Below, one piece after another: positions 11,439-23,100 of a stretch of DNA of 64,000 nt; position 1 is the first letter of the stretch; each line of letters begins with the position of its first letter. The translations under genes were made by a program, and so were the position numbers. Location: contig CM054062.1 of assembly GCA_028641055.1 (NCBI GenBank), positions 173,309,642-173,373,641 of the forward strand. The letters run 5' to 3'. A model generated the notes under the pieces. It searched no databases. It worked only from the letters and a program-made list of their open reading frames with translations, and was not told the origin of the DNA. Source of the DNA: Alopecurus myosuroides. Taxonomy: Eukaryota > Streptophyta > Magnoliopsida > Poales > Poaceae.

Positions 11439-14400
11439 TTACCTGCTTTGAGTCGCACCGGCTCCATGGCTCTGTAACGCCGATGCCTTGCTGCTTGAGT
11501 GTGTGCTGGGAGCCTTGTTTGGCTCCGGTGAGGGAGATGTCAGCGAGAAAGGCCCCAAAGAACCGAACTCGATAATCCTATCTGATTGTTTATCCAAGGC
11601 TCCAGGTTGAGAATATCCTTTTGTGACAGGGAAGTAGGGCAGAGAAGTAGTGGCTGCCAGAAACATCCGTTGGCTATTCCCGCTGTCATGAGGAATAACA
11701 ATATTTGTCAATAATGGTCTGGGTTTACTTCCATTTTGAACCGATTCTTCTTTCGGTTTAACCTCCTTTACAGAACCATTTGGAACGTTCACAACTTGGC
11801 CGTTCGGTGCATGCCTTGCACCTCTTACAAAAGATAGGTGCTCACTGCGATTATCACAATGTTGTTTCGTAACCAAGTTCTTTTTCGAGAAACCCCTGCT
11901 TTGTAGGCTGCTTTGAAGTTCTAGCGGCTCAGAAATTGGTCTTCCATTCGTTGACCGATTGTTTCTGTATGTGCACACACCTGGTGCACCCTGAACTTCA
12001 GGTGGCTGATGTTTTGCACTAGCTTGTCGTAGGGGCTCCATGCATGTATCATAGTTTCGCTTCGGGAAGATGCTTTTGTTCGAGAAAACATCCCCAAAGT
12101 ACCCTCGAACATGCCTTTCATAGTGAGGTTTGACACATCCATTTCGATCAGGACCACTGTACTTTTCAATCGCCTCCCTACCAGAGCAGTTATATCTATT
12201 TAGGCCATTCTCAATTCTCAATGGCCGACTTATACTTACTTCATTGGTTATACTGTCTGGTACTACTTGCTTCTTGTAAGGGACAAAACTTCGTTTTGGA
12301 ACTGCAGCATGGTTGTTTTTTGCCTTTACGGGTTGATTGAACGGCGTCTTTCCTTTCTCTCCTAAAGACTTCATGTGCTGTAATACATAAAAGGAACTCA
12401 TAAGTATGATAGCTTTGGTGTAAACGAATACAAAATTATGACCTTTAACAAATAATAGTTGACAGGCCCAAAAGTAACTTATGCTCCCGTGTACCAGTGA
12501 TCCTGATGTTTTAAAAATTCAATAGAAATATTTATAAGTTTGAAAAAATTCTGAAAAATATCATGGTATCTCAGAATTCAAGGTATTTCAAATTGAAATT
12601 TTACACGTTTGTGGGATGCATCATCGAGAACAATTATGAGTCACTTTACTAAACACGGCAGATCAAAGCATGAATGTCCAAAAATGAAAACGAGCGTTCC
12701 TGTTTCCTACCATTTCACGAGTATACAGGCCTGTTCCATGCATAGTTGGTACAGCCTCCGAACTATGAGACCAAGAAACAGCAATATCTGATTCAGCAAA
12801 ATAAGATGGAGACAATCCATTGGGTGTGACATCTATTCCACAGGCATTGAGCTCGAAGGCCACACCCCAGTGGTCCTCATCCTGTGATTGCTGTGAAACT
12901 TCAGTGCTATGAGAAGAAACCGGAGATAATTTCCTTCCATTGGTTTCCGTATATGAGGGTAACACTAGCCCTGGGAGCGTCATATCAGTACTTAACAGGA
13001 TGCTATGATTCAGAATGTCTATCAAATTCTTGTCAACTTCACCCTTAGAAAATGCTTCTTGGACAGACTGAAAAAATTCGTCAAACAAGTATTCCAAGTC
13101 GTACTGAACTTGACGGAGGCATCTCAGCTGCGATTCCAAATCCCCTGATAGATCTGGCAAGTTCAGCAATGAGAGTGGAGGAAGATGGTGTTTTTCCACA
13201 TCGAGGGAAATTCCACTAAAAAATTTCTTGCTTATGGGATCAGGTTTTGGCAGTCCCAAATCATTTCCATGGATAGAGTTCAATATACGTGGGGAATAGT
13301 TTGCATGAATCTGTGGCTGAATCAGTGATTTATCATCCATATAGGATTCAGCTGTATAGCGAGATATCTGTCCTTCCATTTCATGGTCCACATAGTACTG
13401 TTCACTGGCGCCATTTCTGTACTCGTGAAACACATGCGAGTGTTTCTTTGGTTCGTGATGGGCACGGTGGGATGATATTGCCCTTAAAACAGTACTTGGT
13501 GCCAACGAGTCATCTCCTGAAAAATATTCACTCTGTGTAGGCACATTTGCTTTGACACATAATCTGTTCTTAGCCATGCTCTTTGAAAGACAAATAGGAC
13601 TTAAGTTCTGATCCTGCTTGTAAGAAATCTGCATGCGTGATATATCATGCACGAGTTGCTTGCTGGAATCAAGCAAGGGCTGACAATGGAATTCTCCTAG
13701 ATGGGCAATATCTGCCCTGACTCCGCTTTCATTCATCTCCAAACTGTTTTTGAAAAATAGATAAATATCACCACGGATAAGTTCCCACGGTAACATAAGA
13801 ATTTGACCAAGCTTTCGAGCACCAAACGAGAAAGCAGTTCGAATACGGTTGAAATTTGCTGCACAAAAATGAAATGTCAAACAATACTCATCAATCTATC
13901 GCTAAAAAAATTGTAGAAAAAATATAAATAATAGACGGCTAGACGCCACACAAACAAAACCCTACACATGTTCAGTATTAGAGCATGCTGTCTACAGATT
14001 TATTCACAAACTCATACACACATCAGAAGTTATGATGCTTCGGGCAAACAATGTGTTCCTAGAAGTTTCAGAGGATAAATTAGGAAGAGACAATTAATTG
14101 ATTGATGTATTTTGCAGAATTCAAACCTCTGTTCACACTTCTTCCAAGATTGTTGCACTCCTTCAATGGATCAATTATGTTTAGATATTTCAAACGGAAT
14201 TTGGTACAGCATGCATCGAAGTTTCTTGGCGGTAAATATGCTTTTTCCACTGAGTTCTCAAGGAACTCTTTGTCAAACAGCAAGTCATCACCAGGTATAC
14301 TCGTCCCTTCAACTGCAAGAAATGCAAGTTTTAAGATTGTTAGGAACCAGGAGATAACTCGGACAAGAAAAAAGATTACAAGGTAACGCACCAATCATGT

Positions 14401-17400
14401 TAGGCAAAGACGACACAGCAACAGGGCCATTTAAACTGATGCAATAGTTGTCCCAGTCAAACTTGCTAAAATATTCAAGAAATCTGTACAAAACCTATTA
14501 ATAAGAAGGAAAATGAGATACGATAAGGATATCCGCTTTCCTATTTTTGTAAAGATGTTTTCAAACGTCTGAAACAAGTAATTCCTTCCAAGACTTACCT
14601 CCAGGGGACCATGGAGAGATTTGTGGAATAGATTAAAGACATATAGGATAAGTGTTTCCAATGCATAAGTTGATATAAGTCCATGATGAGCTCCTAGAAG
14701 GCGACTCTCATAATAACACCATGCCTTGATTAATATAATGCTCCTTTTAAATAGATGATTTTTCCCAACTTTACGGTCAACCTGAAGAAGGAACACTCAT
14801 TTACTTTCGCATGACTTGGCATAGTAATAACCAAACAAAAAGAACACGCAGACTAGTACAGAAAGTTTTTAGCATTCTATATTCAGCAACTTATTTAGCA
14901 AGTATAAAATGTGCTATTTTTTCAAAAAAGAAAGATCGCAACACATCACCAGCTCAAGGAAGCAGAGGGCGCAGATTCCACCAGTTTGATTGAATGAAAT
15001 ATCAACGATAATATTTCCAATAGTGCATTTAATGAGCCTGACCTGGATGAAGGAACATTGAGAAATTTAGAGCCAGCTGGCATTTGCAAAACAGTAACAG
15101 GCTAACAGTGCATCAGGAGGAAGAAACATATACATAGTTCTTAAGCTTAACTTCCATGCGTAATAAAGATTTGTTGAAAGAGAATAAATGTATGCAAAGG
15201 GCAACAAAAGGTTTGGCGTGCAACATCATAGTTTCCCAGACGTCTGTCCAAAATGAACAACTATAAACATGTATGAGGTGCAAAACAGGAGAGCGCACCT
15301 CTGCATCGATGTGTTCCAAGTCCTTTACTTCAAACCCAGCATCAGTGTTCTGCTCCCCCGACCCAAGGATATTATAAATATCATCAATCAAAGTACTATC
15401 ACACGATGTATTTCCAATTAAAGTTAGATCAATGTCCCCATCAGGAAGGTAAGTCTTCAATGGAACCGAACCAAATAAAAAGACCTGTGTTTTCAAATAA
15501 AAGAAGAAAAAAGTTAGATGGTTATATAAGAAAAGCATCGTTTCAGTATACAAGCTGTACAGCAAGAAGCATAACGTTCGCAGTAAGATGGACTGACTTT
15601 GCAATAGAAAGTTAAAAGGTTAGCAAATGAACTGAAACTAGATTCCTTGGTGGGAGGTGTGGGTGTCTTCAGCTCGGATTTGGATGCCTATTTCTTGTGA
15701 ACTGATATGATACCTATTCCCCTCCCAGCTATTACCATTTTTCCATCTCAAATAACTCAGTCTGTAGTCTGCACAATGGAACAGCGTCCCACTACTATAT
15801 CACAAAGTGGGTTGCCCTCATGATTCACAAGGCAACCAATTGAGCAGTACAGGTAACTAAGAAGATTTAACGCTCCAACTTGTTACCTTCACATATAATT
15901 CCGACACAAAACCCAAGTGGAAGAATAGCGAACTGGTCTGTAATAACACAAAAAGGGAGGTAATGCGGCTTGGCGCTAGGAACAGTGGACCACTCCGGCA
16001 ACGTCTCGTCTCATAACTCACATAGAGGCATGTGGATAATCCAGCAAGAATAGACATCATTACACTGATCTTTTTGGAGAAGCACCAACTGCTAGGAAAC
16101 ATTATAACACAAGGCCTAGTGCAGCTATAAGCTATAACAGCCACACCTTTCCTAGCAATTCCAGCTATACAAACTAGGAAGACATCTCGTACACGTTACA
16201 AGTGGCCGGTTATAATCCTAGGCACGAATAAGGACCATTTGTTCAGATCTACCATCTGCGGGTACGGAGGGAAGAGGTTGGACGTGTAAGTAAATGAGCC
16301 CGTGAGCACACAAGTGAAAGTACGATTCAAACAGTGGACCGCCGGATCCTCGTCAGTAAATAAGGCTGGATTTTGAGTTGCTACTATATAACGCAATCTA
16401 TCTAGGGAACAAACATGGCGATGGAGTTGAATGCAGGATGTATAGTTGGCAGGCAGCTGTGGGTGCATGGCTAAACTAAATCTGATGTGAGTGAGTAGTG
16501 GTGTGTCGAAATGTTGTACAAGCTGTGACGGAGACAGAGCAGCTCCAGAAGGTTCAACTAGAGCATTGATCAGTTGCCACAGTATTGGGTAACCACGTGG
16601 ATGGGGCACCGTCTGTGGAATGGATACAGATACACACATACACGCAGAGGCAGAGTGAACGTGGAGTGTACACATGGGCCTGTGAGTCAAGCATGAATCA
16701 CGGGCAGGGCCAGAGCGAAAACAAAAAGGAGTTGAATCTTTTTGGGTACATGCCAAATTTTGTTTCTCCTTTGAAAGGAACCCGTCGAGACGGTAAAAGT
16801 TGGATCTCAGAAAGCGTAAGGCGCCTTTTCCGTGCGCTGAAAGGCGAGAGAAGCCATAGATCCGAGCAGACAGAAAGCCCATTCCTGGTTTCAGAAGGGA
16901 TGAAGTTCCCTTTGTGAGACCGTGACACGCAAAACAAAGGGCCGACTTCTTAAGTCTAACATAAGACTGATTAGTCAGACATTCCACGGAAATCCACAGG
17001 TAGTTCCTTGCCGAAGCCAGCAGATGGTGAAGCTACTAGGAACTTGGTCGCTAGGGCGCGCCTGCCGCCAGCAATTCAGTTCGGCCTGATCCATACGGAC
17101 CAAGTAATGGAAGAATCGTAATCGTATATCCTATAGAGGATGACTTTGAAATTCTGGAGAAAGCGACGGAAGCGGATTAAACAAATCTTAAGTGAGCAGA
17201 AAGTAATTGAATAGAGGACTGGTGTAAGTAAGAGAAGCAGGAGAATCCCGAGACGTGTGAGTAGCAGGACCGGAAAGTGAAGGAGGAAAACAGGGAGCGC
17301 GAGCGTTTCGCGGAAACGGCGGCGGCCGCGAGATAGAGAAGGCACCTCGCATCCGAGCGCGGTCCCGACGATCCTCCGCGCGTGGTCGATGACGTCGGCG

Positions 17401-17543
17401 CGGCGGCGCTCGGAGGCCTCCGTGGGCTGCACGCGGCGCACCACCTCTGCCGCCGCCACCTCGGCGCTGGCCATCGCCCCCGCCGGAATCGCCGCGGGGC
17501 CAGGCACGCCCCGCGCCATGAGCGCCGGCAGCGCACCCGCCAT
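11439..17543 (-). CDS. Nucleotidyltransferase, PAP/OAS1 substrate-binding-domain family (8 exons, 1011 aa)
   Basis: Exons (minus strand): 17543-17346, 15484-15299, 15042-14950, 14781-14599, 14494-14392, 14312-14127, 13858-12711, 12377-11439. All seven introns are GT-AG and the joined frame is continuous (3036 bp with stop). The start is ATG in the context caccATGGcg. Residues 70-86 hold the nucleotidyltransferase signature FGSVPLKTYLPDGDIDL, with catalytic Asp83 and Asp85. The third acidic residue is Asp142 in NIIVDISFN (exon 3). Exons 4-7 encode the substrate-binding/PAP-associated region (LFKRSIILIKAWCYYES, DPLKECNNLGRSV, NFNRIRTAFSFGARKLG). The C-terminal half (exons 7-8) is Ser/Asn-rich and probably disordered. 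The layout matches Arabidopsis At3g51620-type proteins, whose substrate is not established; the catalytic residues suggest an active nucleotide transfer to RNA. Intron 1 (1.86 kb) holds no recognisable element. The stop TAA overlaps a CAG|GTAAAC donor-like site, so an alternative C-terminus is possible. Confidence 0.9.
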
Positions 17544-18678
17544 GGTGAGGGCTTAAGCCTAGGCGGGCGGCACAGGCATGCGGGAATCTGGGGACGGTAA
17601 TGGAGGGTTTGGGGGGATCTCTTCTTGGGGGGGTTTGGGTTTTTGGGCGAGCCGTTACTCGCGGCGAGTGCGGTGGTCGGGGCAGTGAGAGGAGGTGGGC
17701 TGGGTAGGTACGCGATTTTCCGAGTCCGACGAGATGGAAACGAAACCTGCGGGTGTGAACAAAACCCACGAGCCAGGGAGGGAAGGCGGCCGTCCCTATC
17801 CTGGTGCCGCATTTGTAAGGGAAGGTTGAAGGAAGAGTGTGCCGTGTTGCGGTGGCGATGGCCAGGCACGCAACGTGCCAGGTGGTGGCCCCAACCCCAC
17901 ACCACACCGCCTAGCTCGCCTCCTGTCAGGGTTATTCACACTTCCCGGCAGAGGAAAGCGACCGCTGGTTCATCTCCAGAAATAGGCTCCGCCAGCAGGT
18001 ACTGGTGCTGTTTCGAGCAGGGAATGTGGGGTGGATAAGCCATAATTAAGGCACGCCTTGATTAGTTAATTAATCAGCAGGCATTACCGCCTGATCCCCG
18101 GACGCGATGACGACAGCAAAACGCGGCCGGGTGCCATGTTGCGTTGCGTGCCAGTGGAGGCGAGCAGTGGTGGATCGCCAATGCGACGGCGACACTGCTA
18201 GCCGCGTGGGCGGGCGTCGGTCTCGGACGGGATTTCCAAGTGCGAGATCCACCGAACGACTTTCTTTCCGTCGAGGTTGATGGACGCACGCCACGCGCGA
18301 TGCCTCGCAGCGAGAGGGAACGGCCACGCCAGGCGCGTTTCGGTACTCCACACCGGAGGAGGGACCCCGCCGCGGATATCGACTGAGCCACAAACGGCCC
18401 GCGGCACTGTCTCGGCCTGCACAACAGAAAGCTCTCGGGATGGATATACCCAATGCATCCCCAAATCCCGAGACGCAACAACCGGCCGAAAAGAGGAGTA
18501 GGGCAGCCCTTTCGTGCACTCGATGCCTTGCCGCCCCAGGGGCCTTCGTCATGTCACGCCATGGTGCACGGCCTCTCCATTCTCGAACTAACCGTCCAAC
18601 AACTAGCCCTTATCGGATTCTCCATTCTCCAAAAGGTACCAGTGTACAAAACGAGTGCCAAATTAAGAAACTTTCCCT
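17544..18678 (-). promoter_or_regulatory. Upstream region of the nucleotidyltransferase gene (GC-rich, no TATA seen)
   Basis: The 1.1 kb between the host ATG and the Copia insertion is GC- and CpG-rich, as is usual for grass gene promoters and 5' UTRs. I find no TATA box within 150 bp of the ATG. Several open frames of 100-240 codons occur on both strands, as expected from GC-rich composition, and none resembles a protein I know. The natural continuation of this upstream sequence is at 40369, beyond the 21.7-kb insertion. Confidence 0.5.
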
Positions 18679-18683
18679 TCCCC

Positions 18684-18753
18684 TGTTAAATGTATTTGTT
18701 TCCTATACGAAACAGCTATGATATAGTACACCAACCCTAACTCGTATCTCATG
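18684..18753 (+). repeat. Copia 5' LTR, left part
   Basis: First 70 bp of the 157-bp LTR. It ends in the 15-bp sequence AACTCGTATCTCATG (18739-18753), which is duplicated at 34996-35010 by the LINE insertion. Confidence 0.9.
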
Positions 18754-18898
18754 TTTTTTTTTTTGATAAAGGGATTTATTACTCAAAAAAGTTCAAGCAT
18801 TACACTCGGCCTCTGCATCGTGAGATGCACACAGCCGAAAACCGAAACTGAAAATAAACAGAGCGACAATGCTACAGAACGTCCGATGTAGTCTGTCG

Positions 18899-20134
18899 AT
18901 GCTATGGAGGCTCTATCCGTAGATCAAGCGGCCATCCATATGGGATAAAAATATCCCTCGCCACCTGCTCCAGTCGTGCACATGCCTCCGTAAAAAGGCC
19001 TCGTAACTCCCCTCGCTGTAATGTGGACCACGAACGGAGAATACCTGTGCTCCTGAATAGAACCTGCAGACGAGAAAAAAAATTATCATTCAAAATCTTG
19101 TCATTTCTACATAGCCAGAGCGACCAAATAACGGCAAGCGCTCCTACCCTAATAATAGTCTTAAATCGTTTATCAACCCCATTTAACCAATTGCCGAATA
19201 TATTCGCAACGGAAGTAGGGGGATATAGATTTGAAGCCATTTGGATAGCGGACCATATAGAACGCGCAAATGTGCAATCAAAGAATAAGTGTTTAATTGT
19301 CTCATCACGAGAACAAGAAACACACTTAGAGCTCCCATGCCAATTACGTTTGACAAGATTATTCTTTGTGAGTATGACCCCCTTACGAAGGTACCACGCG
19401 AAGATCTTAATCTTCAGTGGCACTTTCATACGCCATACATTTTTGAAGATATCGACTGGCATATCCGATTGGATCAGAGCCCTGTACATGGAATCCACCG
19501 AGAACATACCATTCTTAGTGATCTTCCAACGAAATTCATCAGCGCCTGGTGTAAGAGTAACCCTCGTTAATCTATCAACCAGGTTTTGCCAAGACGCAAG
19601 TCGAGTCCCGAGTAAATCTCGTCGAAACGTAACATTAGGAGGTGATGTTTGCATGACTGTAGCCAGCGTATCATCCTTATGTCGCGCTATCGTGTACAAG
19701 GCCGGATACTGTTCTGTGAGTGTGGTATTACCTAACCACTTATCCTCCCAGAACCGTATCTGTGATCCATCCTTAATCTTAAATACCCCATAGCGAAAAA
19801 ACTTATTTTTATTCGCCATGAGTCCAGCCCAAAAGTGTGAATCACCCGGTTTCCACATAACCTGTGATATTGCTTTCGAACCTATGTATTTACGTTTCAG
19901 GATGGTCTGCCATACGCCATCTTCGGTAAATAGTTTAAAAATCCATTTACCAAGTAGGGCTGAATTCTTGACTTGCAGGTCATGAATACCAAGCCCTCCC
20001 TGATCTCGTGGACGACAAACTACATCCCATCTGGCCAATCGATATTTCTTTTTCTCGTTGTCACCCTGCCAAAAGAATCTTGATCGAAAGTAATCCAATT
20101 TTTTTAAGACTCCTTTAGGTAACTGGAAGAATGA
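18899..20134 (-). pseudogene. LINE polyprotein, C-terminal part (post-RT and zf-RVT)
   Basis: An open minus-strand frame from the Gypsy insertion point (20134) to a stop near 18902 continues the reverse-transcriptase frame at 33840. It contains the conserved post-RT block LDYFRSRFFWQGDNEKKKY and CRPRDQGGLGIHDL. It then has the zinc-binding zf-RVT region: VPLKIKIFAWYLRKGVILTK, CVSC, and HLFFDC. About 400 codons remain open, which is long for an inactive LINE and implies a recent insertion. It is not a host gene. Confidence 0.88.
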
Positions 20135-23100
20135 TGTAACATCCCAAGTATGAAAATCTCCCCCTAGATGTTTGTTTCTTGTTTTATTTTTGTTTGCATC
20201 ATGTCATCATATTCATTTGATTTTTGTTTGCATTGTTTTGCATTTGATCTCATTGTTTCCATCTGTTTTCTATTTGAATTCCAAACAAAACATTAAAATT
20301 ATTTGTCATACTTGTTATGTTACATTGTGTCAAATAAAAACTACAAACAAACAAACAAATTGTTCCACTAAAACTTGGAATCAAAATCTTTAAATTGGCT
20401 AAGTTTCATTTATTTATTTTGATACCACAAATGGCTCAATTCATTTAATTTTTCAACAAGCAACCTATTTAATTTTTTTTTTTGGAAAAACCAAAGTGGG
20501 TACTTGATGCTATTACAAAACTTAATCAATAAAAACGTTGTCCCAAATTTTGCTAACCCTAGAACCATTTGTTTCTCTCTTTTCCCAAATCTGAAAAAAA
20601 ATAAGAGGAAAAAGAATTAAAGAGAGGGAGAGGGGGAATAGGGCATGCAGCCCAATTGGGCTAGCCCAACTGCCCATGGCCCGTACCCCCCCACACGTTG
20701 TCTTCTACCTCCGTACGGTACGAACTCCATCCATGGTGGCCACGTAGCGGTTGCAGAGGAGGGCAACGGTGATCGACAGCCCCCCTCCTCTATAAGCTGC
20801 TCGAGCTCTCCCCTCCTAACCCTAATCGCTCCTTCTCCCTCTAGCGCCGCAACCCATCTCTTCCTCTCTCTCGCGCTGCTTCTCCTCTCTGTACCGAGAC
20901 CACCATCACCGCCGCCTCCCTCCGGCGAGCGCCGCCGCCACGGTGCCCGCCCGGCCGCGCTTGGGCCGGGAACGGAAACGGCACGCCGCCCTCGTCCTCG
21001 CCATCCCCTCGGTTCCCGCCGGGAGCGCCCGGAGCTCCGCCGCCATCTCGTTTTCGCCGCCGGCCGCACCCCACCGAGCGCCTCCTCTCCGCCACTGCTC
21101 CCTCTGTCGAGGGCAAGGTGAGCTCGCCCGCCTCACCCCTCGCCTCCTTCCCTCTCCACCGCACGGCCGCACGATGCACACGCACGGACCGCGCCACCCA
21201 GCGCCCGCACTCGGCGGCGAGCCACCGCAGCAGGCCGCCGTCCGCCCTCGCTCGCTGTCGCTACCTGCAGCGAAGATGCAGTACCGAAACTGAAACCAAA
21301 ATTCAGTTAAACCCCTTAACTGAATGTTAACCAGTCCCCTGCTCTGTACCTTTCACAAATCGCAGACAGCCCAACTGGCAGGGCACCCGTGCGAGCAAGT
21401 CCCAGCTCGCAGGATCGATTCCTGCGGGAGGCAAAAGTTGCCTCCCCTTTTTTCCTTGCGCGCAACCCCCGCGGGGCCCGCTTGTCATGGGCCCTGGAGG
21501 CCACGTCACCCTCTAGCCGCTCCACCTCAGCGCCACAGTGGCGATGGCCCCACTGTCAGTGCCTGGGGCTGGCCACTGCGCGGTGCACCTAGCTAATTCC
21601 GCCTTTTTTTCTTTAATTTAAGTCCAGTTTTTATTATAGTTTAGTCCCTAAACTTCAAACCCAAATAACTTTTAAATCCCAACTCCAACTAAAATAAATA
21701 AAATATGTAATCTGAACCAAATTAAATTGTCTATCTATCTATAGCATTTGTTTTCTGTTTTGAATTTTCAAAATGCAATTCAAATTTGAATTCAAATAAT
21801 TCAATTGCAATTTGCTAAAATCCATAACTAATTCATTATTAATCCAAATCATACAAATAAAATATGTTTTCCCTACCATTTTGAACCACCAATTCAAATA
21901 TAAATTTTGTTTCATGGTTTGAATAATAAAATTGCTTAAACAATTTAATCCTTGTTTAATTCATTTAAATTTGATAAAATCATAACTTGCTCAAATAAAA
22001 TTATTTTTGAACATGCAAAATATGTTTTCAACCTAGAAAAGTATAAACTTTTCAAATATGAATTTGAATTTATGTTTTGAACAAATAAAAAATTCAAATT
22101 AAATTCAAACTTGTTTTAAATTCATCTAAAACTTGTTTAAGTCATAATAAATTCATCCTAACTCCTATTTCAATATTTGAAACATGTAATCCAACTAAAA
22201 TTTGATGTTCTTTTCAAATATAAATTTTGTTAATTGTTTTGAACACTTTAACTTGATGAAAACAACAATTGCTTGTGTGACATCTTTAAGTAACCAAACT
22301 TTCCAAACTTAACAAATAATCTTCAAACTTGCTAAATTCCTTTTCCACTTGCATCTATTGTTGTTATTTTTCTGTTTTCCTCATCCATGCATCATGCTAT
22401 TCCACTTTCACCTGTTGATTAGTTGTAAAACAATTATTTCAACCTAAATGCATGGGCTTTTCATATGCAACTCAAACTTGCATGTGGGTCCATTTAAATT
22501 GTGTTACCATGTCAACTAGTTTATTTTCGATGCATCAATTAAACGGTCATGCATCATCCCATGATTGTGCACTATGCCATGTTATTGATTGGTTGTTCTC
22601 TGCGTTGTTTGTTTACTTCTTCTCGATAGATGACGATGTTGAGACCGACGATCTTTACGACACCCCTTCTGAGGAGTTAGCCCAGTACCAGGCTACTGAG
22701 TTTGCAGGCAAGTTATCACTCACATGAACCACTGTGTTCCTTTCAACATTGGTTACCGATACTTTTCCGTTGTCTATTTCTGCTAGCCATATGTATCGTT
22801 GCTTGCTCTCCGAACCTATCATATGAATCCCTTAACCCTGATATTGCCTCACCTCCAGTCCTATAACCCCGTTGTCTGAGCCCGTGTCTTACTAGCATGC
22901 TTAGGCTTGTTTCTGCTCGAGTCTGTTACCCGTTACTTTCTGTTACTATATTTCTATTATGTTCGATGGGCTCGATGTGTAAACAACAACCTGTTAATTC
23001 TTGGGTAATAATAATAATTTGATGTTAAGACACCGGCAGGAGGCCCGTCGTGGTTTTGAGGCCTGCTAGTGTCGACCCTAATTAGGAAAAGGGTCTTGTC

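Noticed and set aside
16196..16987. A 263-codon minus-strand open frame in intron 1 of the nucleotidyltransferase gene
   Set aside because: It starts at GTG, not ATG, resembles no protein I know, has irregular composition, and lies inside an intron whose flanking exons join perfectly in frame.
18070..18552. A 160-codon minus-strand frame upstream of the host gene
   Set aside because: GC-rich promoter DNA with overlapping long frames on both strands and no recognisable motif.
20617..21293. Several 90-160 codon frames in the GC-rich LTR leader (repeated at about 30000-30650)
   Set aside because: They overlap in opposite strands, start upstream of the TATA box or at non-ATG codons, and reflect high GC content. 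Only the donor at the end of this region is kept as a signal.
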